Source: Alcaligenes faecalis (GTDB lineage Bacteria; Pseudomonadota; Gammaproteobacteria; Burkholderiales; Burkholderiaceae_B). Taken from it: a stretch of DNA of 64,000 bases. The stretch is from contig NZ_CP031012.1 of assembly GCF_009497775.1 (NCBI RefSeq), positions 1,612,001-1,676,000 on the forward strand, given 5' to 3'. The notes below the pieces were generated by a model. The model was not told the origin of the DNA. It was given only the letters and a program-made list of their open reading frames with translations, and did not search any database. Every line of letters starts with the position of its first letter. The first letter of the stretch is position 1. This document shows positions 48,084 through 56,939 of the stretch, piece by piece. The position numbers were made by a program, and so were the translations under genes.

Positions 48084-49787
48084 ATGTCAACTATTGCCAC
48101 TACCTTCAACTATCAAATGCCAGACAAACAACCAGTTACTGCACGGTTAATTCGCCACAAGAGACTTGCTGAGGCATTCACCGACGACATCCTTGTCTCG
48201 CCTACTCAGACTAAGTGGAACGATTTTGGCTTCTCCATCCGTGCGGACGTGGGGCTCTGCCGGGAAGACGGGGAGCGGGAATGGGTGATGGCGTTTTTGG
48301 CGTTCAAGGGCGAAAAGAATCTCGAGCTCTTTGTGAAACGATGCTTGGATGGCCGCGACGGCGATGGGCTCCGGCTGTCGGAGTTTGATACGCCATTTGC
48401 GTCGCTGTTGACCGAATCGAAGTCGTATAGCTTGCTGGGGCGGAGTGTTGGTGCTGAAGCTGCGCGTCGCATGCTCTTGGCCATTCACGACATTTCGTTG
48501 CTGACTGCTGGGGATGAAGATGTCCCAGGTTGGCCCGGATTCTTTGTCGAAGAACCATTTACACATGCAATGACGCGCGCGAGCGAGGGGCACTTTGCAT
48601 TTAGGCAAGGTGCGTTCGCGCTTGCAGGCAAAGTGACGGAGGATGTCGATGCCCGTCAGCATCTCGCTGTTTCCTTGACGCGATACGGACCAAAGCTCAG
48701 CTTTGACATGGACTTCGGAGGTGGCATTAGCTCTCTGCGGGGGCGGATGGCGGTCATCATCGGGAAGAATGGCTGCGGCAAGACCAACTCGTTGGCGCGA
48801 TTGGCGGCAGGTCTGTCCACGGACAAGCGTCAGGGCGTGTCGTTTAGAGAGCGGCCGAATGTCAATCAGGTTCTTGCATTTGCCCACTCCAGCGCGGTTC
48901 GTCACTTCAAGCAGCGTCGCGACAAGCCGGGTGCAGCAAGCGTCCGGGCCTTTTCACTAGACCCGTCCGCAGCGGTTAGTACTTGCTCTAAAGATCGCCA
49001 CACAAGGCTGCTTGTCGACATTGCGCGCTCAGTTGACGGTGACTTTGCGCCGCTTGATGACCTTAAGGCAATCGTCGGTGCTGAATTCAATGGGTTAACT
49101 CTTTTGATTCCTCTTCGAGCCGACTTAGAAGAGCAGGTACCGGATCAGGTCGACTACAACGGAGCTCCGTATGTTTCTCTCCAGCATTGGATGCGTGGTG
49201 GGGAAGGACGGGTTCTTACTGCTGCAGGAGCGGTTGACCATTCGCGCAACCTCGTGTTCCAGGACGAGAAGGGCGGCGTACGAGAACTTAGCCTGGGGCA
49301 GGCGGCCTTTCTCAACTTTGCCCTGACCTCTTTGGCAAACGCAGGCCCTGGATCGGCTTTGCTCATTGATGAGCCGGAGAATTTCCTGCACCCGAATCTC
49401 ATCTCTCGTTTCATGCGGCTGTTACACAGGGTCGTCGAGGGCACAAAGTCGATTGCAATCATTGCGACGCACTCTCCGTTTGTCGTCAGAGAGGTCCAAA
49501 GCGCAAACGTCCATGTGATTCGCCAGGGTAGCGGAGGCGAACTGGAAGTCGTACATCCCCGACTTCAGACTCTCGGAGCCAATGTCGCGTCAATAGCCAA
49601 CGAGGTCTTCGGCGACGACCTCTCAGAGCATCTCTACGAGCTGCTTCTAACGGAGGCAAGCGTCACTGAGATGCCCTTCGAACAGGTGATTGAGCGATTC
49701 GCCGGCGAGCTAAGCACCGAAGCATTGATGTACCTCAGAAACAAGAGGCAGCAAGCTCAACCTGGCCAGCGGGGGCAGAGCGAGTGA
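48084..49787 (+). CDS. Septu/PtuA-like ABC/OLD-type ATPase with extra N-terminal domain
   Basis: 567-residue P-loop ATPase, probably the sensor or motor half of an anti-phage pair. Walker A IIGKNGCGKTNSL is at about residues 225-237 (Lys233), the ABC-like signature ELSLGQAAFLNFAL at about 393-406, Walker B ALLIDEPENFLHP with Asp429-Glu430, and the H-switch IIATHSPFVV after it. The layout matches AAA/OLD-like ATPases of Septu systems. The 225 residues before Walker A are not recognised and are long for a PtuA. ATG 48084 is preferred; GTG 48075 is in frame, and neither has a clear ribosome site. Its stop overlaps the HNH gene by 4 bases. Confidence 0.78.
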   Translation: MSTIATTFNYQMPDKQPVTARLIRHKRLAEAFTDDILVSPTQTKWNDFGFSIRADVGLCREDGEREWVMAFLAFKGEKNLELFVKRCLDGRDGDGLRLSEFDTPFASLLTESKSYSLLGRSVGAEAARRMLLAIHDISLLTAGDEDVPGWPGFFVEEPFTHAMTRASEGHFAFRQGAFALAGKVTEDVDARQHLAVSLTRYGPKLSFDMDFGGGISSLRGRMAVIIGKNGCGKTNSLARLAAGLSTDKRQGVSFRERPNVNQVLAFAHSSAVRHFKQRRDKPGAASVRAFSLDPSAAVSTCSKDRHTRLLVDIARSVDGDFAPLDDLKAIVGAEFNGLTLLIPLRADLEEQVPDQVDYNGAPYVSLQHWMRGGEGRVLTAAGAVDHSRNLVFQDEKGGVRELSLGQAAFLNFALTSLANAGPGSALLIDEPENFLHPNLISRFMRLLHRVVEGTKSIAIIATHSPFVVREVQSANVHVIRQGSGGELEVVHPRLQTLGANVASIANEVFGDDLSEHLYELLLTEASVTEMPFEQVIERFAGELSTEALMYLRNKRQQAQPGQRGQSE

Positions 49788-50620
49788 GAAGCATCCCGCA
49801 ACCAGCGATTGACGACTTCGCCGCTCTTGATGCCCTCAAGAAGTCGTGGGCTGCTGCTGCGAAAGCGATTCGAGGAAGTCATCTAGACATTCAGAGTCAA
49901 TTTCTGGCCTACATAGCTGCCGGCGGCGACCCGTGGCGAGTCTTGGCTGCACCTGCTCTCGCTCCACTTCGACCTCACTTTGAAGACTTGTACGACAGTC
50001 CTCCGAAGGCCATCTCCTATATCAAGCCGCTGCGCAATCAAGGCCTAACCGGCGCCTGTCCGATGTGTGGGCGCGACAACCTGGGTACGCTGGACCATTA
50101 CCTCCCGCAGTCGACCCATCCCGAGTTCTGCTTTCTTTCCAAGAACTTGGTCCCGGCCTGCAGTCGTTGCAACACGGCGAGAGGGAATGCAGTCCAAGGC
50201 GGCGCGGCGGGACAGCGTGCTCTGCATCCGTATTTCGATGCCTTTGCGTCTAGGCGAGTGATGTCGATACGCCTAGTTCCAGATTGGAGGGCCCCGGAAA
50301 TTACACCGGTTCCTTTCAACGTAAATCAGCAAGTTGCGGACATTGTTCAGTGGCAAATCGATAATGTTGTGATCCCGAGTGGATTCGTTGACTATGCCGC
50401 TCCAATATGGGGAGCTCTGGTTAACGAATCGAAGAAGTTGCTTGGGCACGTCTCTACCGTGGCGGCTGTTAGTGCAAGACTGCAGCAGCTTGAAGACGAC
50501 GACACAGCACTGAGCAAGTCGGAGAACAGCTGGAGGTCGTGCATCTTTCATGGCATTCGAATGGATGCCGGGGCAGTGGACTTTCTTGTCAACACACTAG
50601 AGGCAGCATTGGCGCCATAG
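49784..50620 (+). CDS. HNH endonuclease, PtuB-like partner of the ATPase
   Basis: 278-residue nuclease. The HNH site is at about residues 87-131: zinc pair CPMCG, catalytic GTLDHYLPQ (His105), Asn in NLVPACSRCN with the second Cys pair, then ARGN. The DHYLP/NLVPAC/CN spacing is that of Septu PtuB and retron-associated HNH effectors. The helical C-terminal half is unassigned. Start GTG 49784 overlaps the ATPase stop (GTGA), implying coupled synthesis of a complex. The ATPase presumably controls the nuclease. No reverse transcriptase is nearby, so it is not a retron. Confidence 0.8.
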   Translation: MRSIPQPAIDDFAALDALKKSWAAAAKAIRGSHLDIQSQFLAYIAAGGDPWRVLAAPALAPLRPHFEDLYDSPPKAISYIKPLRNQGLTGACPMCGRDNLGTLDHYLPQSTHPEFCFLSKNLVPACSRCNTARGNAVQGGAAGQRALHPYFDAFASRRVMSIRLVPDWRAPEITPVPFNVNQQVADIVQWQIDNVVIPSGFVDYAAPIWGALVNESKKLLGHVSTVAAVSARLQQLEDDDTALSKSENSWRSCIFHGIRMDAGAVDFLVNTLEAALAP

Positions 50621-50964
50621 GTGAGCAACACCACGACAGTCGATAGCATTGCAATCCTTGCCGTTGAACTCTCGGTTTTCGGCAACGTCGTGAACACGCT
50701 AAATGTCGGCAAGAGAGGGGCAGTAAAGGAATTCGCTCCGGCTAGGCGACCGGCATCAATCTGTCTGCACCTGCCGTTGAAGTGAGCTAAGCGGCTGACC
50801 GCTTTTGGCCGGAAACAGCCTATCATGAATTGCTGCTTTGGACCTAAAACAGAAATTGATATTGCCGACCTAATCGATTAGAGAGCTACCCGCTCACCGG
50901 GTATCACAGCTCCTAACATATCCGTATAGAAAATCGAAGATCCACCTCGAACAACGACGGCAGC
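50621..50964. other. Intergenic region between convergent defence genes
   Basis: About 345 bases. A 54-codon GTG-initiated frame (50621-50785) starts directly after the HNH stop but lacks other support. A motif GACCGCTTTTGGCCGGAAAC (about 50791-50810) recurs in similar form on the far side of the large STAND gene. A small hairpin (TACCCG/CGGGTA near 50890) may help end the minus-strand transcript. Confidence 0.45.
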
Positions 50965-53900
50965 TCATGAAGCTGCATCGTACGATTCAATTTCGTCAAA
51001 TGAATAGTTACCTGACACATTCACACCATCCCAGACGAAGAGCCCATGAAATGATCTACGTGCATTAATGTGATAATCAGGAGAACCTTCAGCATCAGTC
51101 TTCTCGCCTTGTATCACCCAACACACAACCAGGTCATGTGCCTGCAATACATCTTGCAAGCAGTCCTTTCTAACCAGAAGTGCTGACGGCCCCGCCACGT
51201 TAGCAGACGGATCGAACGCAACAATGCTGTCTTCCATGTCAAGGTAGGTCGCCAATATGCCACTCCATCGAGCATTCATAAGCATAAGCATCCTATCTGT
51301 AGGCACACGCAGCGAAATGGTTTCAGAGGTTATCGAACAATCGAGCGATCCTCTTTCACGTACATAGCCTTGGGTGACGGCAATTGCATCAATCACATCC
51401 GAATCGACTCCACCTGCCCACCCCTGGTGTGAATAGTACGGATCATCAAAGAACCTCGAGGCTTCCGACCAACCAATCTCGCCAAGAAAAATCTCACGCA
51501 ACCCGCCCTCGAGGCTACCAAGAGCAGCAATCTTACAAGCCATGCCTTTTGCTCTGAGCTTGCTCACATCCGCGCGCCTCACCAAAGCACCGTCGGCATG
51601 GAGCCAAACCTCTCGCCGACCATCCTTGAATGAATCTTCTAAGGCAGGCTTTGGCATAAGCCATTCCATATGCGTGTGTAAGTTGATCCATTCGATTTGG
51701 GACGGTTCATCACGACTGAACAGCAAACTCTCCGGCATCGGAATATCGCTGGTAACTTGTGCCCATGACTTAGCTGCACTACCGTTTCCCCAATCAACTA
51801 TCCCACGCGACGCCCAGAAGGCGTGCGGCACTGACATGTCATCCTCATGCTTAGGCTTCGCGGCTATGACGTTAGATGGATCGATGTCTCGTACACGATC
51901 CTGCCAGCTACCCTGGTAGACACCACCAATCCTATCGGACCTAGGCCCTGCAATGTATTGATAATGGTCAGCCATGAACGCAAGCATCTCCTGATAAGCA
52001 ATCCATTGGTATTTTTTTCCTATACGCTCAGGCTTGTTGGCATCACGGCCGCTGGTAAACAGGTTCTCATCAAACTGCCCGAAGCGCTTCGATGTCCACC
52101 CTAGTTGAAAGACGCGCCCAACTACATAACGTTGCACCAGCTTCAGATCAAACTTTGGGGGCTGCCGTCTTCGTTCGGTATCGGTAATCTCGTCCATCAG
52201 TGGCAAAAGAGCTGCTCGTTGTCTTTTGCTCACGTTATCAAGCAGACTGGCCCGAATCTTGTCGAGCATCTGTTCGGCACTGCTCGGTGGCCGAGTGGCC
52301 ACACAATCAGTGTCACTTGTGCCCGCCCGTCGATTTGCCCAGCTAAGGCTGTATCTCTCCAGGTTGACAGCCTGCGCGGCCTCCTCGAAACGCTCCCATG
52401 CATGACGCTCGATATCGCCTAGCGTGGACACGATTTTCTGAATCCGCCGCTCAAGCGGTATCCACTGAGGCTCGTCCAGCCGAAGTGACAGCCAGTTCGT
52501 TGACCAAGAGTTGGTCCCTATGACATATCGACCGAAATCATCGTCCATGACAGAACGACGTATTCGGTGATGCGCCCAAGAGAACTTCTTCGACTCATCT
52601 TCAGACCACGTTGGAGCGATTATGTCGACCTCACTCTTGGAAGGAATGGCCGGCCAATCGCTGGCATAGGGTGGATCCACGTTTGGCCATATCGCAGTGG
52701 TGGGCTCATTACACAGGTATGCAGCCCTCTTTATGATTCCTTGGGCATATTCTCGAAACAGCAGATGCGGCCGAGGCCGACCGGTGGCAAATACCTTCGC
52801 GTACGTACAATTGGCTACAGCGCTCATGCCAACGGCATCCACGGATCTCATTGCTGCGCCATATGCTGCGGCCAGCACACGCTCAGCAATGTAGGCATCA
52901 TCCAGATCACAGAACCGCTCGATTAACCGCTCGATAACTTGCGGCCGCCAAGTAAGAACTCGGACCAGTGCCTTGGTTGCATGGTCACGAAGAAACCGGT
53001 TTGACGAAGGCAACAGCCACGCGATGATGCACGCAGTTAGATCTGCAGCCTCATCCGTCATATCGAGGTGCGGCCACAGGCGATTTGCCCACTGAATAAG
53101 CCGATCAACCGCGCTTTGCTGCCCCCAAAGGCCATGCAGACCGATGGTCCACCACGCATCTCGCTCAGCCATACAGCTCTCGCGAAGCAGTGTGTCCGTA
53201 AACCAGGCATTCAGTGGATGAGCAGGGATAGTTGCCAACGTCACAAGAGCATCGATAACGTCATCAGCATTAGACCCCTTCAGCTCGAGAAGCTTAGCTA
53301 TAGTTTGTGGTGTAACAGCAGAGGGATCTCTCCACACGATGCTGTTCAAAAAGACTTTTGCAGTGAAATGCTCTTCGATGAGATCCGGCACCAACACTAT
53401 CAGTTCTTGACCAGTGCGCTCTGCCACCAGAATGTGAAGTGCCTCATGAAAGCCGGGACGACGCCAAGTTGTGCGCAGCGAATCAAGATCCAGTGGGCCG
53501 CCTAGTTTGAAGGTACCTGATGGCTCTTTGGCATCCAAATGGTGATCAAGGAGAATCTCGACACATAGATAGTCTGACAACCGCTCATAAGCAATTTGAA
53601 CAACAGACACGAGACCTTCCTCTGCATCTGACCACGCTCTCTCTTCGATTAACAGCCCCTCACCAAAGAGCTTGGCCATTAGCGAGCGCGAATAGTCTCG
53701 ACCAGGTAAATGTGTATTGACAAGCTGGTCGGCAACCTCATAGCTCACCCATGGCTGGTGGTTTTCGACCATACGCTCAGCCAGATCCTTCAATGCGCGC
53801 GTGACAAGCTTGTTGTGAGGGGGGTAGTCAAGCTCTCTGGCTACCTTCTTGTTCACGCTAGCAACGTACTGGTCGAACGCTTTGACCACGCCGTGAAAAC

Positions 53901-55542
53901 CTCGCGGCAGGCGACTCTGCCCTGAAGCCTGCAGCCCTAGACACAAAGTCTTGAGATACAAAGGATTGCTGAACTCAGGCGCCAGAAGCGGGGTAGAGGG
54001 CAGATCAATTCCGTAGTATTCAAAAAACGCTCGCGTGGAGTCAAATTCGACGCTCTCGAATCCGTAATGCTCAACCTTAACCGCGCTGGGCAAACCTCCT
54101 TCAGGCAGCAGATCCTCTGCATAGGAACTACGCACCGAAAGAACTGTGCTGATCCATGGTGACGCTTTCAAGCGATCAAGAAAGGACGCAAGGTGGGCAG
54201 GCCAGAGTTGCCGTCCAGCTCCTTCGTTGATCGCATCGACGACGAAAAGCACCTTACTGTGGGCACGCTGCGCGACAATTTCAAGCGCCTTAACAAAGTC
54301 TTTGGCATTCCAGTTGCCCAAGTCCAGTTGCTGCAAAGCTTGAACCCAGGGGTCGCTGGTATCCAAAAATCGTTGGCCCATAAGAACCACCGTGGGCAGC
54401 CCTCTGTCGTGCCGACGTTTAGCAATGTCGCACAGCAGATGCGTCTTACCGCTACCCGCATCACCAGTGAGAAGAACCAGACTGCTAGCTGCTACCTCAC
54501 TGAACTCGTCAACATGCGAGAGAGCCCCCCTTAGGTCTGAGTACAACTCGCGAAGCGTATAGGAGTGGTCATATGTATCCTGGTGCGTCGTGGTGCTTGC
54601 ACCGACATCCTTCTGGGCGGTTTTCGCAGCCTCACGCTGGCGCTGGTACTCTAATAACAGGTCTTTAGCACATCGCACAGAGTGTCGCAGCGAGTCTTTA
54701 AGATTACCCAGTGGATCTGACCGAAGAGGATCTTCCGATAAGGTTCGGAACTCGTTGAGCGCACGCTCACAAGCTGCGTGTGCAGCCAGGATTTTGTTTG
54801 CTAAAGTTGGATCCGGATCTTTACCCAGGCTGAACGGACGTCTTCGCAGTTGATCCTTGATTGGTCGAGCCTTGGCCTGAATGCCATTGAAAAAATCGCG
54901 CGTACGGCCTACCGCTTCGAACGGATTTTCGATATACAGCTTGATGTTCAGCTCTGGTGTGTATCGAGGTCCTGCCGCTTTATGTGCCTCCGACAATCGA
55001 GCTTGAAACCAATCGTCATCAAGGTACCGCGTCCCGAAGAAGAAATGGACAAGGCCGTCGTGCTGAGGCATCGCAAGTTCTGTAAGCAATTCATGGCTAC
55101 CGTGCCAAATGAACTCGACGGACATGCCCTGGCGAGCGGCCCACCCAGACCACTTTGAGACGTGCTCGTCCCATTGTTGTCGTGCAGATTTTGTGCTCCC
55201 GACTCGCCCGTCTGCCAGATCCAGGGACACGCATACGAAATATCGAGTCAATCTAGGATGACCAGCCAGCGCGGCCTTGACCGACTTGTCTAGCTGCGTC
55301 CACTGGGAACTCTTCAGGGTATCAAAATACTTTGATTGCCATGCCCACTCTGTACCGTCCGAGTGCACAACATGTGCTTCCACGCCAGCGTCAGGGCGAC
55401 CTTTACGGATGAATTTAGAACCAGATGGACAAGATGTACGGGCTAACTGGGTGCAGAGTTCCTCGAAGGCATCTTGCTTTGACCCGTTGAGAGCGCGGAT
55501 TGATGTCCAATCTAAGTCGAGAGCTGCGCTTGAATGCTTCAT
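50965..55542 (-). CDS. Large Mrr-like nuclease-STAND NTPase (Avs4-like) defence protein
   Basis: 1525-residue protein. Residues 1-170 hold a PD-(D/E)XK-type nuclease core: Asp51 in GRPDAGVEAH and Gln69-Ser70-Lys71 in WAWQSKYF, the Mrr-like QxK form. A P-loop NTPase follows with Walker A LLTGDAGSGKTHLL (Lys366) and Walker B KVLFVVDAINEG (Asp436), typical of STAND/NACHT ATPases. About 900 residues follow without recognised motifs, probably repeats that sense a target. This order and length match Avs4-type (AVAST) proteins that sense phage structural proteins; other nuclease-NACHT fusions are possible. ATG 55542 is preferred; a TTG at 55599 is in frame. No ribosome site is obvious. Confidence 0.75.
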   Translation of the reverse strand: MKHSSAALDLDWTSIRALNGSKQDAFEELCTQLARTSCPSGSKFIRKGRPDAGVEAHVVHSDGTEWAWQSKYFDTLKSSQWTQLDKSVKAALAGHPRLTRYFVCVSLDLADGRVGSTKSARQQWDEHVSKWSGWAARQGMSVEFIWHGSHELLTELAMPQHDGLVHFFFGTRYLDDDWFQARLSEAHKAAGPRYTPELNIKLYIENPFEAVGRTRDFFNGIQAKARPIKDQLRRRPFSLGKDPDPTLANKILAAHAACERALNEFRTLSEDPLRSDPLGNLKDSLRHSVRCAKDLLLEYQRQREAAKTAQKDVGASTTTHQDTYDHSYTLRELYSDLRGALSHVDEFSEVAASSLVLLTGDAGSGKTHLLCDIAKRRHDRGLPTVVLMGQRFLDTSDPWVQALQQLDLGNWNAKDFVKALEIVAQRAHSKVLFVVDAINEGAGRQLWPAHLASFLDRLKASPWISTVLSVRSSYAEDLLPEGGLPSAVKVEHYGFESVEFDSTRAFFEYYGIDLPSTPLLAPEFSNPLYLKTLCLGLQASGQSRLPRGFHGVVKAFDQYVASVNKKVARELDYPPHNKLVTRALKDLAERMVENHQPWVSYEVADQLVNTHLPGRDYSRSLMAKLFGEGLLIEERAWSDAEEGLVSVVQIAYERLSDYLCVEILLDHHLDAKEPSGTFKLGGPLDLDSLRTTWRRPGFHEALHILVAERTGQELIVLVPDLIEEHFTAKVFLNSIVWRDPSAVTPQTIAKLLELKGSNADDVIDALVTLATIPAHPLNAWFTDTLLRESCMAERDAWWTIGLHGLWGQQSAVDRLIQWANRLWPHLDMTDEAADLTACIIAWLLPSSNRFLRDHATKALVRVLTWRPQVIERLIERFCDLDDAYIAERVLAAAYGAAMRSVDAVGMSAVANCTYAKVFATGRPRPHLLFREYAQGIIKRAAYLCNEPTTAIWPNVDPPYASDWPAIPSKSEVDIIAPTWSEDESKKFSWAHHRIRRSVMDDDFGRYVIGTNSWSTNWLSLRLDEPQWIPLERRIQKIVSTLGDIERHAWERFEEAAQAVNLERYSLSWANRRAGTSDTDCVATRPPSSAEQMLDKIRASLLDNVSKRQRAALLPLMDEITDTERRRQPPKFDLKLVQRYVVGRVFQLGWTSKRFGQFDENLFTSGRDANKPERIGKKYQWIAYQEMLAFMADHYQYIAGPRSDRIGGVYQGSWQDRVRDIDPSNVIAAKPKHEDDMSVPHAFWASRGIVDWGNGSAAKSWAQVTSDIPMPESLLFSRDEPSQIEWINLHTHMEWLMPKPALEDSFKDGRREVWLHADGALVRRADVSKLRAKGMACKIAALGSLEGGLREIFLGEIGWSEASRFFDDPYYSHQGWAGGVDSDVIDAIAVTQGYVRERGSLDCSITSETISLRVPTDRMLMLMNARWSGILATYLDMEDSIVAFDPSANVAGPSALLVRKDCLQDVLQAHDLVVCWVIQGEKTDAEGSPDYHINARRSFHGLFVWDGVNVSGNYSFDEIESYDAAS

Positions 55543-56163
55543 GATTTTGTAATAAGCGTGGTAGCCACCTGTCTGGCAACACAAGCCAGTATTACTCAAT
55601 CACAGCCGCTGTGTCCAACGTATATATGGGACGGGAGCGCATCTGCGCGTCGAAACAGCAGGGCCGCCTATACATGTCCTGATTTGTTAGGATCTTAACC
55701 AACCCAAAACCGGCCTATAACGAACGACCGGTTCTGGCCGAAAGCAGACCGCATAGTAACTGACAAAAAGTAACGCGTCTCTACGTTTGATAAATAGCGA
55801 ACGGCTCCGTTCGTTAAATATTTTTATCTAGTAGGTAATTAAGTGACGTGAGAATTTTAAAGGTCTTTAAAGCGCAGAATGCCGATGAAGGTAAAGCATT
55901 AGTATGCTTAGGTGATGTTTTGTTTTTTTTGTGTAGAAAAGTTCTGCCAGCCCGTGATTGGGTAGATATATGTGCTGCAAATAGTAATTAGCGGTTTTGG
56001 GTGGGCTCTGGGTGGCTGTAAATCTTTACCATAGCAACTCTGGATATCACCGACAGGTTGCGATGTGGATATAGCTAGCTTCAGCTATCCAAAAAGACAA
56101 TGGGTCGAGCATGCCCCCCATGCGAATGACTCCGTTGTAAAGGCCCGCCAAGGAGAACAAAGA
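55543..56163. other. Right boundary of the island, no gene recognised
   Basis: About 620 bases. It contains a second copy of the GACCG...TGGCCG motif (about 55729-55746), then an AT-rich tract. A perfect hairpin CGAACG-GCTC-CGTTCG (55798-55813) followed by TTAAATATTTTTATC looks like an orphan terminator. The promoter of the SDR gene should lie near the right end. No integrase or tRNA remnant is seen. Confidence 0.45.
55798..55828 (+). terminator. Orphan terminator-like hairpin at the island edge
   Basis: A perfect 6-bp stem CGAACG/CGTTCG with loop GCTC is followed by a T-rich tail. No plus-strand gene precedes it closely, so it may be a relic of the pre-insertion gene order. Confidence 0.4.
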
Positions 56164-56907
56164 ATGGATTTAGGAATTCTCGGACGACGTGCGTTGATCT
56201 GTGGAGCATCGAGTGGTTTAGGTTTGGCGTGTGCCCAGACCCTTGCCGCTGAAGGCGTTCAGGTCACCCTAGTATCTCGTAGCGAACACAAGCTACAAGA
56301 AGCCGCCAAGCAGATTGAAGCCTCTACAGGTGTTGCAGCTAAATGGATTACCGCCGATCTTTCTCAAACAGCCGACAGACAAGCCGTAGCTGCCGCGTGC
56401 TCGGACATCGACATTCTGGTGACCAACGCGGGCGGGCCTCCGTCTATGCCTTTTGCTCAGTTGGATACCACTCACTGGCAAGCCGCTTTGGAGCAAAATT
56501 TCCTGGCAGCGGTGGAGCTAATTCAGGCTGTGTTGCCAGGCATGGTGAGCCGCCGCTTTGGCCGCATCGTCAATATCACCTCGGTGTCCGTCCGTTCACC
56601 TGTGACCAACCTGGAGTTGTCCACTGCTGCTCGTATGGCCTTGACTGGCTTCGTTGCCAGTGTGTCTCGCGAAGTAGCCCAGCATAACGTCGCTATCAAC
56701 AACCTGTTGCCCGGCACCATCATGACGGACCGCTTGCAGGAGCTGGGGCCTGTGGCTGAAAAAATGATTGCATCTGTACCAGCAGGGCGAGCTGGAACGC
56801 CGAGCGAATTTGGTGCTGCATGTGCTTTCTTGTGCAGCGAGGCCGCAGGTTTTATCGTAGGTCAGAATTTGGCTATTGATGGTGGTTTGGTACGAGCTAC
56901 GATCTGA
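56164..56907 (+). CDS. Atypical short-chain dehydrogenase/reductase
   Basis: 247-residue SDR-fold protein. Cofactor motif CGASSGLGLACAQTLA and TNAGGPP are present, and ITSVSVRSP provides the Ser. The expected YxxxK is replaced: the aligned stretch is LSTAARMALTGF, with Ser at the Tyr position and Arg at the Lys position. Some SDR subgroups have this form and their activity is uncertain. AAGGAG lies about 8 bases before ATG 56164; a longer in-frame start at 56065 has no such site. It is the first core gene right of the island and may form a pair with the downstream DJ-1 gene. Confidence 0.88.
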   Translation: MDLGILGRRALICGASSGLGLACAQTLAAEGVQVTLVSRSEHKLQEAAKQIEASTGVAAKWITADLSQTADRQAVAAACSDIDILVTNAGGPPSMPFAQLDTTHWQAALEQNFLAAVELIQAVLPGMVSRRFGRIVNITSVSVRSPVTNLELSTAARMALTGFVASVSREVAQHNVAINNLLPGTIMTDRLQELGPVAEKMIASVPAGRAGTPSEFGAACAFLCSEAAGFIVGQNLAIDGGLVRATI

Positions 56908-56939
56908 GTTATTAAGTTTCAACTATGAAGGGGCACGCT

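Noticed and set aside
55543..55599. TTG-initiated N-terminal extension of the large STAND gene
   Set aside because: The extra 19 residues have no ribosome site and lie before the usual family start; ATG 55542 is preferred.
47719..56163. Integration by phage or integrative element
   Set aside because: No integrase gene, no tRNA and no direct repeat that I could recognise at the two margins.
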